Source of the DNA: Gnetum montanum
Taxonomy: Eukaryota > Streptophyta > Gnetopsida > Gnetales > Gnetaceae
Length of the DNA: 64,000 nt
Assembly (NCBI GenBank): GCA_015680685.1
Contig: MNCI01027470.1
Coordinates: forward strand, 50,515 to 114,514
Direction: 5' to 3'
Shown here: positions 51,401 to 57,536 of the stretch, piece after piece
How positions within the stretch are numbered: position 1 is the stretch's first letter
How the letters are laid out: the number at the start of each line of letters is the position of its first letter
Program-made: the position numbers and the translations under genes
Notes under the pieces: model-generated
The model's database searches: none
What the model was told of the DNA's origin: nothing
The model's input: only the letters and a program-made list of their open reading frames with translations

Positions 51401-51406
51401 GATTGA
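30253..51406 (+). CDS. ATG18: ATG18 homologue, BCAS3-domain type (ATG18g/h clade), 8 coding exons, predicted 1045 aa
   Basis: Predicted exons: 30253-30474, 32702-33166, 33298-33711, 33835-34080, 34182-34979, 35084-35244, 50493-51319, 51402-51406. All introns are GT-AG and phases agree. The protein has a Gly/Ser-rich N-terminus ending in STVRSAGASVASSL, a WD40/PROPPIN propeller (about 75-500: WAGFDKLE, RFRSAICAVRCS, IYCFDAGTLEN, ALCFDPSGTLLVTAS, SWIAVSSSRGT), a BCAS3 region (about 540-770: WDLGRKSNW, GGEFEIERLP, MPVFENFHS) and an acidic, Ser-rich tail. By family knowledge, ATG18 proteins bind phosphoinositides on autophagic membranes and promote autophagosome formation; the BCAS3 clade is about 900-1000 aa, matching this length. 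The phosphoinositide motif reads LHRG (residues 442-445) instead of FRRG. Start choice: the in-frame TAG at 30211 is upstream and 30253 is the only ATG after it. Confidence 0.9.
32702..33166 (+). CDS. ATG18: ATG18-like gene, exon 2
   Basis: Residues 75-229, first propeller blades. Begins VHWAGFDKLEV after the acceptor ACAAACAG. Contains LLAYENGFQVWDMQD, LVSKRDGRVAFMRTQPWPF, PLLLIITGDD and FYSLRSHAYVHTLRFRS, all characteristic of the plant BCAS3-type ATG18 group. Donor GTAAGT at 33167. Confidence 0.93.
33298..33711 (+). CDS. ATG18: ATG18-like gene, exon 3
   Basis: Residues 230-367. Begins IYCFDAGTLENIF after TTTTTAG. A nearer acceptor at 33241-33243 would put the reading out of the family frame. 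Contains VTYPVPQGPG, MDVGSRWIAYAAN, a Ser-rich stretch and ESSKQLAAGIVTLGDMGYK. Donor GTAGGG at 33712. Confidence 0.92.
33835..34080 (+). CDS. ATG18: ATG18-like gene, exon 4
   Basis: Residues 368-449. Begins VVVKDFVSKVVV; contains the conserved blade FKAHKSPLSALCFDPSGT and ends LYSLHRGMTNA, which carries the phosphoinositide-motif position as LHRG. Of the two nearby AGs, the one at 33833-33834 restores the family sequence. Donor GTAATT at 34081. Confidence 0.93.
34182..34979 (+). CDS. ATG18: ATG18-like gene, exon 5
   Basis: Residues 450-715. Begins IIQDISFSDDSSWIAVSS (last propeller blade) and LFVLTPFGG, passes through a variable linker, then LVRPLQKWDLGRKSNWIERED and LYISNAEVHMYKQRIPTWAKSE of the BCAS3 region. 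Donor GTTTAA at 34980. Confidence 0.93.
35084..35244 (+). CDS. ATG18: ATG18-like gene, exon 6
   Basis: Residues 716-769 (last codon split). Begins ILFQMITPEASF; contains GGEFEIERLPVQ and KDLMPVFENFHS, the C-terminal end of the BCAS3 region. Ends phase 2 (AG) before GTGCGT at 35245; the T at 50493 completes a Ser codon. Confidence 0.92.
36200..37303 (-). pseudogene. LINE reverse transcriptase fragment in intron 6
   Basis: On the minus strand (start near 37303, reading left) the translation contains TVNLLLYADAAALISTTAEG, then MLQTLKNYCRSSGLQVNVDKTK, then FKYLGLIY. This is the palm of a non-LTR reverse transcriptase: the normal YADD catalytic box reads YADA, and the NxxKT block follows. The fragment is open for 143 codons over 36901-37332 but includes a piece of the neighbouring copia LTR at its start. 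Degraded RT thumb sequence probably continues to about 36240. No 5' part is attached. Confidence 0.8.
37304..37507 (-). repeat. Copia LTR copy, probably 3' LTR
   Basis: Similar to 44595-44768. Lies next to the end of the copia RNase H reading frame, where a 3' LTR is expected. The left border coincides with the point where the LINE reverse transcriptase fragment ends, suggesting one inserted next to or into the other. Confidence 0.5.
37508..38100 (-). pseudogene. Copia RNase H / pol C-terminus fragment
   Basis: Reading the minus strand from about 38000 leftward: ADKKSISAFGSLF, then TVAHSTAKKQYIVASEAAKQAL, then DTLTDFFTKLLGQNKIEYLQ. These parallel the copia RNase H blocks (ADxxxRKSxSG, VALSTAEAEYxAxxxAxxxAxW, DIxTKxL) with changes and stops; the AE of AEAEY is KK here, so a catalytic Glu is lost. 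The frame is shifted at a T-rich tract near 37720-37745. Confidence 0.75.
38790..39330 (-). pseudogene. LINE zinc-finger (zf-RVT) C-terminal fragment, minus strand
   Basis: Minus-strand reading across 38930-39000 gives IIGHDKCLKCGVFEDI followed by PVHLF, which fits the C-x2-C...H zinc-binding region after the RT of plant LINE ORF2. Further upstream on the same strand are frames such as 39084-39317 with no clear motif. Heavily mutated. It is not continuous with the RT fragment at 36200-37303, because the order is wrong for one LINE. Confidence 0.5.
40225..40347. repeat. Two tandem copies of a 60-bp repeat
   Basis: The phrase AATGCAATT-TCTAAATCTTTG-AGTCA-ATCATGG occurs twice with an exact 60-bp offset (for example CTAAATCTTTG at 40261 and 40321). 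A/T-rich, within intron 6. Function unknown. Confidence 0.8.
40880..41580 (+). pseudogene. LINE ORF2 endonuclease-region fragment, plus strand
   Basis: At 40912-41100 the translation is WIMVGNLNQRLYAWEKFDRG, later LHGLVDIEIKGCQFTWCN and RIMTKIDWVWVGSHLLMD. These fit the LINE apurinic-like endonuclease: GDFN (here GNLN), the FTWCN block and the RxDRxL/V-type block. Then PMLFQFEQFWL-type sequence leads toward the RT region. The expected Asp of GDFN is Asn, and frames shift at about 41068 and 41150. It ends at a 15-base C run and the N gap. Confidence 0.7.
41652..41917. other. Poly-C run and assembly gap
   Basis: Fifteen C residues (41652-41666) followed by N at 41667-41917. Open frames crossing this interval are meaningless. 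The sequences on the two sides belong to LINE parts in opposite orientation. Confidence 0.95.
41918..42600 (-). pseudogene. LINE ORF1 fragment with CCHC zinc knuckle, minus strand
   Basis: Minus-strand translation across 42370-42425 gives CGVCGKFDHDIATCQVTHKAQD, an exact C-x2-C-x4-H-x4-C zinc knuckle as in the ORF1 (gag-like) protein of plant LINEs. Downstream on that strand are GWMTINR and the open stretch 42111-42311 (WVNSKLFFYCPIANKEKARVGG). Upstream (42430-42600) is GxGFLGxGVW/PSEGRGHTMTQIYFLG-type sequence. Such proteins bind element RNA. Confidence 0.65.
42640..43440. repeat. Possible copia-type LTR segment
   Basis: Contains GAGATTTACGTGGTTCGG at about 42909, a phrase common in plant copia LTRs, plus A-rich and CA-rich surroundings. 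The ends and orientation could not be fixed and no coding domain adjoins it, so this is a weak call. The open frames here (42873-43070, 43042-43422) look like chance. Confidence 0.35.
42702..42792. repeat. Three tandem copies of a 30-bp repeat
   Basis: Unit TGAATAAAACTTTAAAGGC plus AGAAAATATTG at 42702-42731, 42732-42761 and 42762-42792. The third has one extra A. Near-identity suggests recent expansion. Confidence 0.95.
43829..43932. repeat. Two tandem copies of a 52-bp repeat
   Basis: TAGGTTCCCATGAAATCT begins at 43829 and again at 43881, followed in both by a GAGA-rich stretch and TGACCTGG. Diverged between the copies. Confidence 0.75.
44340..44640 (-). repeat. Duplicated copia primer-site/LTR-edge segment
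   Basis: Two segments (44340-44483 and about 44515-44645) share AGCATTGCT, ATAGTTTTGG, GATGTTAGAAGCTTGTAA, AGAGCT-TGATAC and AACTAAG-TCTTTG-AAACCAA. On the minus strand each reads LTR end, then a primer site like TGGTATCAGAGC. The second leads into the longer LTR copy at 44595-44768. Could be a tandem duplication or two nested insertions of the same family. Confidence 0.6.
45416..45530 (+). repeat. Small poly-A retroposon candidate with 11-bp flanking repeat
   Basis: AGCCAAATAAG at 45416-45426 recurs at 45520-45530. Between them lies about 93 bp ending in AATAAA (45486-45491), then a run of ten A (45511-45520). This is the form of a 5'-truncated LINE or processed cDNA insertion. The preceding sequence has a CCAACTA-CATGG-AGTTGG inverted repeat (45361-45378) common in plant interspersed repeats, so the boundaries are uncertain. 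Confidence 0.4.
46290..47096 (-). pseudogene. Coiled-coil protein pseudogene, minus strand, in intron 6
   Basis: Reading the minus strand from 47096: Gln-rich start (HFNQQQHQRHSD), then one TAG at 46911-46913 where CAG would give QQQQREMEQEF, then EAEARLGRDVENRIAIEIAMATKKLEIRLTW. After about 46755 the coherent frame changes: AEEQRLQAKCTAEEA, AAEEARAKRAAKQEWLQ, IQEAQKEEQIRI, then LEDNAKHWFHADICTY and ALHPDKAQGFKEQKKK, ending in VADFVIVDRVHD. A few stops and one frameshift break it. The Glu/Ala/Arg-rich heptads suggest a long helix. I do not recognise the family. Confidence 0.55.
48060..48385. repeat. Degenerate minisatellite, units of about 25-35 bp
   Basis: The phrase TTACTGTTTCTG (or ATTATTGTTTCTG) followed by CTTTTGCACA or TTCACACAGG repeats roughly ten times. 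Copies differ in length and sequence, so it is old or derived from a variable unit. Confidence 0.7.
50493..51319 (+). CDS. ATG18: ATG18-like gene, exon 7
   Basis: Residues 769-1045 region, the disordered C-terminal tail. Begins SNVVPKCIPEKSS across the splice. Rich in Ser, Asp, Glu and Asn, with FGSNPWDGAIEGE and ending DALEDAPFPLCEE. A 30-bp in-frame tandem duplication at 50851-50880/50881-50910 gives SEVDIHSKM twice. Donor GTATGC at 51320. The overlapping frame 50495-50965 is a shadow. Confidence 0.88.
50851..50910 (+). repeat. 30-bp tandem duplication in ATG18 exon 7
   Basis: AGCGAAGTTGACATTCATTC and the following bases up to 50880 are repeated at 50881-50910 with three base differences. 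In frame, adding ten residues to the tail. Confidence 0.95.
51402..51406 (+). CDS. ATG18: ATG18-like gene, terminal exon 8 (coding part 5 nt)
   Basis: The acceptor TTTTTTCACAG ends at 51401. Joining G (51319) to ATTGA gives GAT TGA, so the exon supplies only part of an Asp codon and the stop. The 82-nt intron has a pyrimidine-rich 3' end and a good donor. If this intron is retained, the frame stays open to 51489 with a different hydrophobic tail. Confidence 0.7.
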
Positions 51407-52420
51407 GCGCGACTGCTTGTGCCTTTGTTCTTGCTTTCTGCTTTCGCTATAGTCATTCAAGCTTTGGATTTATTGGATTATGTGATTGAAGCATAAAAAT
51501 GCGTGATTCCATAGTGGTAAACAATATAGCCAGCATTACTGCCCTCAGATTTTGTGTTCGAAGTGATATATGATACTTGTCTGAGAGTGATCTCAGCTAA
51601 CTTACCTTCGACATGAAGTGAGAGGCCATTCACAATAATTATTTTTTGGGGCATTTATTCAAATTCAGCATTGCTTTCTCTGACGGTGACATTGGGAATT
51701 CTTGGGAAACTCGACTTTGTTATTGATTTTGCTATTTAATTACTTGCTGATGCTGATGAACACACATAGAAAGGAGAATGCCATGCTCTGATGCGTTGCA
51801 TTAGTTCAGCAAAGTAGATAACTATAAATGTTCATACTTTGTGACTTCATTGATACTACTGCAACGCAGTGCCTGTGGATAAATTGATGTATTTCCCATT
51901 GAAATCCTTCGGGCACTGCATTCGTTATGAAAGTCATTTATGTAGGGGAATTGCTAGTACCAAAATGTGATGCAAGAAGCTTTTCCTTCCAGAAAAAATA
52001 AAAGTTGCTTCTTTTGCCTTTCTAATTAATGAAAGGCCAAACCAATTTTCTGATATTGCAGACCAGCAGCTTCAATTAATCCATGTTCTTGATTTTGATG
52101 TCCACATTGTGATTCCTGATTCTTGTGTTTGGAGCAGGGTCACGCCTATTTAAGTTAACTGACGAAACATTGAGCGTGTAACGAGGGATGAAAGGGCATT
52201 ATATGCACATTATAGAAGAATGCTGTCTCATTCGACTTTCAAAAATGAAATAGTTAATGGATATTGAAAGATAAAAATGTTAAGAGTGTTACTTTTTATG
52301 AAGCCTTGATATATTTATGTTGCAATTATTAATACCAATTCTAATTCACGTCAGACGAGGGGGATGGGTGAGTTTTTCAAAAAAAAATTTAAGCCTTTCT
52401 TATTAAATACACTCTGGATT
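51407..52420 (+). other. 3' UTR and flank of the ATG18-like gene
   Basis: No further coding sequence. A canonical AATAAA lies at 51997-52002 and could be a poly(A) signal, about 590 nt after the stop. The actual cleavage site is unknown. Confidence 0.45.
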
Positions 52421-52464
52421 TTGGCAGCACTGAAAATGATAGGTAGTTTTGGGGCAAGTGCCAT

Positions 52465-52575
52465 GGTGGATGCTTGTTGGCTCAGTGGTAGAGCTTCCAT
52501 GTGTTGTTTTGGGAGGCTTGTAAGTATGATTTCCACCGCTCACGTCAACGGTCAATTCTTTTTTTCAATTTAAAA
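52465..52575 (+). repeat. tRNA-derived SINE candidate
   Basis: GTTGGCTCAGTGGTAGAGC at about 52477-52495 is an excellent Pol III A box (tRNA-like). A decayed B box, ATGATTTCCACCGC, follows at about 52527, then a CAATTC-T7 end near 52552-52565. Stems do not close, so it is not a tRNA gene. Target duplications were not identified. Confidence 0.45.
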
Positions 52576-53142
52576 TATTGTTGGCAGTATTGACGTAAAT
52601 TGGAAGGTTTTGTGTTTTTTCTTTTTATAAATTTCGGACTAATATGAATTCAGGGTTAAGGATAGTAAGGGCCCACCTTAAGTCGATAGTCAAGCTGAAA
52701 AGTTCTCAAGCGGACGGATGGGTGATGCAAATGGACTGAAGTTTCTTGATGTTTATTAAGAAATACATCACGTATCTTAACGGAACTTTCATAATAAAGA
52801 GTTCATTCTAGTGTGGCGTGGCTGTTGAAAAGAGATTCTGTTAAACCAATTTTTTTAAAACTTGAATACATTACTATTTTTAGTTTGAAGTCGGTGAAAT
52901 GTTTCAGTGTGATTTATTCTTAATATAGTCTATCTTTTCCATAAGAATTTTAGAATCTTGTGCTCTAACCTTTTGGGTTTATAGATTCTATTTAATGGTT
53001 GAATGATGTTGTTAGGTTTATCACATTCTAGCAAATGGTTTGTTACGAAGTTTAGATTACTTTCCATTGATACAAAACACAAAAATTGATATCATAATGG
53101 AAATTTTCTTACATTATCATGATGGTTTCTTACAATCGTCAT

Positions 53143-53243
53143 TGCCATTTGTGGCTAAACGTTTCGATGCCATTTGTGGCTAAACGTTTCGATTGCCATT
53201 TGTGGCTAAACGTTTCGATGCCATTTATGGTTAGATGTTTCGA
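53143..53243. repeat. Four tandem copies of a 25-26 bp repeat
   Basis: Unit TGCCATTTGTGGCTAAACG plus TTTCGA at 53143-53167, 53168-53192, 53193-53218 and 53219-53243. The first three are nearly identical; the last has three changes. It lies immediately before the LINE fragment. Confidence 0.95.
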
Positions 53244-54240
53244 TGCAAAGCACTTTTCATGGCCTTAAATGGATTAATGGGTCAAAATTTCTACCTTATA
53301 AGTTGCATGTCTCCTTTCGCCTTTTGCATGATTCATCAAGTCTCATTCAAGGATGTAACAAGTCTTGGCACAAACAAGTGTCGGAACAATTTGGGATTTC
53401 CCTTTTCCAACGTATTTGGAAACTACCGACTCTCCCTAAAATTAAGCAGATCCTCTAGTGTCTCTTCCACCAAGGTTTACCTATTAGCAAACGTCTTGAA
53501 TCTCTTGAGATTCACAATCCTAATTGCCCTCTATGTGGTGGTAAAGAGGACTTTGTTCATGTGTTTTAACATTGCCCCTTCACCTAACATGTGTGGACAT
53601 GGGCTTCCAAAGTAATTTTATTGTGCAAGCTATCTCAAGATGATGATATATTTGGCCTTTTGGCCACCAATTTTGCTAATTTTAAATTTTTGTGGAAAGT
53701 TATTAGACCTATTATTCTATATTATATTTGGAAGCATAGATGTAATGTTATCTTTCAAAGGATTGATTATTTTAATAAATGTCATCTAACAATGATGGAG
53801 AAATTGGAGATCTTTTGCCTCATTCATTTCTAACTCAAATCTCAAGTATCAAAGTTCAAAATGGATATTCATAAGTTGATTCATCTCCTGCAACCTTGGG
53901 AAAGACCTATGCATTCAAGCAACCCTCTTCAACAAGAATCTTTGCATAGAAGCTTCCTTTCTTAAATTTGAGTGGAGTCACCATATGGGAGTCTCTCTAT
54001 CTTTTATCGAGCGCTATCTGCCTTGTCCAATAGCGCTCATCCAAATTTTTACTACTCTCTCTTGGTCAACTGGTTTTGGTAGATGGTAGTTCCCCAAACT
54101 GGGTTTCTTCTTTTGGCGAACGATTATTTATGAGGACGTTACCCAAAGTTTCATCCCTAGTAATCTAAATTTTCCATATTTTTTGTCTCCGCAACTTAAT
54201 GAGGTTTATGTATTTGATACTCTTTTACAATTAATAAAAC
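53244..54240 (+). pseudogene. LINE 3' end with zf-RVT domain, plus strand
   Basis: At 53400-53600 the translation reads WKLPTLPKIKQIL, then LFHQGLPISKRLESL, then NPNCPLCGGKEDFVHVF and HCPFT, the C-x2-C...H-C zinc-binding C-terminal region of plant LINE ORF2 (zf-RVT). The open stretch 53591-53833 continues it (FLWKVIRPIILYYIWKHRCNVIF). Stops at 53456 and 53566. The relic ends near an AATAAAAC at about 54232, before a C-rich tract. Confidence 0.75.
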
Positions 54241-54654
54241 ACCACCCCCCCACCCCCACCCCACCAAATACAATATTCTTTGAAACAACATAATTGTAAC
54301 ACCTTGCCTAGAGCACCTAGGCTAAGATGGTGCTACATTGAGGATCAAATAGCAATTGGAGATACATCACAATATACGAACATACGATCCAAATATAGCA
54401 TCCACATCCTCGCTATTAGATAAATATCACAAATAAGTCCTAATACACATCCTAGCTCAATGACCGCCCATACCAAAACCATGGGGAAATAATCATCTCA
54501 TATACTATCATGTACAAAAACATACAAATATATACTAGAAAAAGCATAGCCCTATCCTTCCCATCAATTTTAACACTCTCTTGCACCTTTGGCTCCATCA
54601 CTTTCATAAAAAATAGTCAGGAAAAACTAAGTAGAAGGTCTTTACACTTCCCCT

Positions 54655-55087
54655 ACTAGATGAATGATAAATATTGCATTGGAGGAGAAGACTAGGGAAT
54701 GAGAACATCCTACATCAAAGGTTAGTCTTGCATACATACCAAGCATCTCATGCATACATATTATCACATTATCGTATCTCATAAAATCTATAGCATAAGC
54801 ATATAGCAACTAGTGTCCTTTACTACAAGCACATACTCATCTAGCAACATGTGCCTATAATATAAATAAGCACTCGATGGGAGCGACAACTAGTGCACCA
54901 ACAAAACCACAACTTATGTGGTGACCTATGTCCAAGGTTTATCATATGAGTATCACACATTATCTAGTGTTCCAATCCCACACATTTATAAGTCACACTA
55001 ATGAATATTAACACATTATCTAGTAGTGATTTGGTACTAAGCCTGAAATCCTACTACTTCATACCAACATATTTTATACACAAACAT
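54655..55087. repeat. Tandem block, copy 1 (about 430 bp)
   Basis: Shares with 56214-56640, in the same order: ATTGCA-T-GAGG, GGTTAGTC, CCAAGCATCTCATGCATACATAT, CTTTACTACAAGCACATACTCAT, GTGACAACTAGTGCA, CACAACT-ATGTGGT-ACCTATG, TAGTAGTGATT and TCATACA-AAACAT. No coding potential. It ends where the LTR at 55088 begins. Confidence 0.85.
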
Positions 55088-56208
55088 TGATGAGACGCGA
55101 TATGCACAAGCCGCGATATCGCGTACGCGATATCGTGGTCCGCCGCCAAATCTATAAATAAGAGGCGGCACTCCCCTCANNNNNNNNNNNNNNNNNNNNN
55201 NNNNNNNNNNNNNNNNNNNNNNNNNNNNNNNNNNNNNNNNNNNNNNNNNNNNNNNNNNNNNNNNNNNNNNNNNNNNNNNNNNNNNNNNNNNNNNNNNNNN
55301 NNNNNNNNNNNNNNNNNNNNNNNNNNNNNNNNNNNNNNNNNNNNNNNNNNNNNNNNNNNNNNNNNNNNNNNNNNNNNNNNNNNNNNNNNNNNNNNNNNNN
55401 NNNNNNNNNNNNNNNNNNNNNNNNNNNNNNNNNNNNNNNNNNNNNNNNNNNNNNNNNNNNNNNNNNNNNNNNNNNNNNNNNNNNNNNNNNNNNNNNNNNN
55501 NNNNNNNNNNNNNNNNNNNNNNNNNNNNNNNNNNNNNNNNNNNNNNNNNNNNNNNNNNNNNNNNNNNNNNNNNNNNNNNNNNNNNNNNNNNNNNNNNNNN
55601 NNNNNNNNNNNNNNNNNNNNNNNNNNNNNNNNNNNNNNNNNNNNNNNNNNNNNNNNNNNNNNNNNNNNNNNNNNNNNNNNNNNNNNNNNNNNNNNNNNNN
55701 NNNNNNNNNNNNNNNNNNNNNNNNNNNNNNNNNNNNNNNNNNNNNNNNNNNNNNNNNNNNNNNNNNNNNNNNNNNNNNNNAAGGAATCGGCTGCTTGTCA
55801 CACTTAGGCTAATTAGGTGCCTCAGTACGACCGCTTCGAGCACGTGCGTTACGTGTGGTAATCCCAGTAACGATTAGCGTTTGGTAGCCACAGTTGCACA
55901 GTTCAGGGTGTGTACGGCAAGTGGGAACGGATGCTGACGCTATGTTGTAATTAGATTTAGTTTTAGTCTCTCAACCCTTCACCCCCTTAGCATAGGAGAT
56001 AAACCAGAAAAGACCAAAAAAAATCATATACCTCGGACTTACTTAACCATACACCGTGACAACAACAAGTAAGTCTGGGAAGACAACAATTAATTAACCC
56101 CAAGTGTTCCTTGCGGCGTTTAGGCATTTAGTCTGCGGAGTTCGACCGGCTTGCGCGTGCTACGCTCATTTCGTATGGTTGAGTGTAGGGGTACCTCGCC
56201 ACTCATCA
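55088..56208 (+). repeat. LTR insertion with target duplication AACAT; solo LTR or collapsed element
   Basis: Starts TGATGAGACGCG and ends CACTCATCA, matching the LTR at 1864-2829 at both ends. The pentamer AACAT stands at 55083-55087 and again at 56209-56213, so the ends are original. An N run (55180-55780) replaces the part that spans about 310 bp in the other copy. If the gap hides only LTR, this is a solo LTR; if it hides an element body, it is full-length. The frame 55037-55843 across the gap is not a gene. Confidence 0.85.
55180..55780. other. Assembly gap (601 N) inside the LTR
   Basis: Unresolved bases. The left side (TATAAATAAGAGGCGGCACTCC) and right side (AAGGAATCGGCTGCT) both match one LTR at 1949-2290, where they are about 310 bp apart. 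Confidence 0.95.
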
Positions 56209-56213
56209 AACAT

Positions 56214-56640
56214 AGAGGAGAGGAATGACAAGCATTGCACTAGAGGGAAGGAGTGGGGAAAGAGAGCACCTTGCACCAAGGGTTAGTCCTACATGTGTAC
56301 CAAGCATCTCATGCATACATATCATCGCATCATCATATCTCATACACTCGATAACATAAGCATACAATAACTAGTGCTCTTTACTACAAGCACATACTCA
56401 TTCAGTGGTGTGTGCCCATAATAGAAACAAGAACTTGATGGAAGTGACAACTAGTGCACTTTAAAGAACCACAACTCATGTGGTAACCTATGCCCTCGCT
56501 TTATCATATGGGTATCACATAGTATCTAGTGCCCCAAGCCAACACATACATAAGCCACACTAATGAACATCAACACAAAAGCTAGTAGTGATTGGTTACT
56601 CAGTCTTAAATCCTACTGCTCCATACCAACACATTTCATA
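56214..56640. repeat. Tandem block, copy 2
   Basis: Second copy of the block described for 54655-55087, starting after the LTR target duplication and extending to CATACATAAACATAAAG. The original locus was therefore a tandem duplication into whose junction the LTR element inserted. Confidence 0.85.
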
Positions 56641-56999
56641 CATAAACATAAAGCTTGATACACTTCCTTCATCGCCAAGGCCATACTAATACATACCAAT
56701 CATATACAAATCTATATGGCAACTAGCATATTTACATTGAGTGCAGCATGTATAATAGTGGTTATGAGTGCTCCTAATCAAATGCTTGTAGGTCCTGTAT
56801 TATACTTATCAGTGCTAGAGCTTGTCAAATTATAGCTTGCAACCACTAGCCTTCTAGAGGTTTGGCTATAGGGTTGAATACATCAATGCCATGTATTAGT
56901 TGTAGGGACAATCACACTTACACTTTTTGACTCTCAGGATGAGACATAAGACAAAAACCTTACTAATCCATCACAATGAGACAATAGGATGAAGTGGTA

Positions 57000-57340
57000 A
57001 GCATTCCTAAAGAGTGTTGGCTAATAATACCCTGCCATCAGGATCTTAATGGCCATGCATCTCCCAAAATATTGGCCCCAGAAGGACCTTCATGAGCATC
57101 TTGATGTGCAATTAGCCAGCATCAGCAACACACCAATGAACTAGGCCATCAATGCACACCTTGTAAAGGTGTCTATTAATCTTTATGAAGCATTCGTCTT
57201 GATGAAGAAATTATTATTTTTTCCTATCGTCCAACTCCTATGGCATCTCCTCAGTGAGAAAATAAGTGAGGATGCCATCATACCATGTAGGTTCATTGGG
57301 CACTTGTTCATTTATTGCACTAGCAAAGAGGAGTTCAGAC
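57000..57340 (-). pseudogene. Athila-like integrase N-terminal fragment, minus strand
   Basis: The reverse complement matches 23941-24230 of element 2: W-YDGILTYFLTEEMP, then INRHLYKVCIDGLVHW, then a MLMKVLLGP / MHGH block. It is the sequence just before and in the integrase zinc-binding region. Only this piece remains, in the opposite orientation to the large elements. Confidence 0.75.
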
Positions 57341-57536
57341 CTTAAACTGGCATCCCATGGCCCGCCATGGCCTTAAACTGGCCAACACATCCCTTGCCTT
57401 TAAAATCACATTTACATACTTAGGCAAAATTTTTATTGCATTGTTTTCTTTAACTATCCATATTACTCTCATTAAGATAGGTGTGGCTTGACATTTTTCT
57501 TGTTGTTTTTGCAGGATTATTGCAAGATCTTTCAAC

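Noticed and set aside
54009-54038. GAGCGCTAT/ATAGCGCTC inverted repeat as a terminator or regulatory hairpin
   Set aside because: A single 9-bp palindrome within a LINE relic in plant DNA; no known role and no second copy.
55037-55843. 268-codon minus-strand frame
   Set aside because: Almost entirely N; the real ends are LTR sequence.
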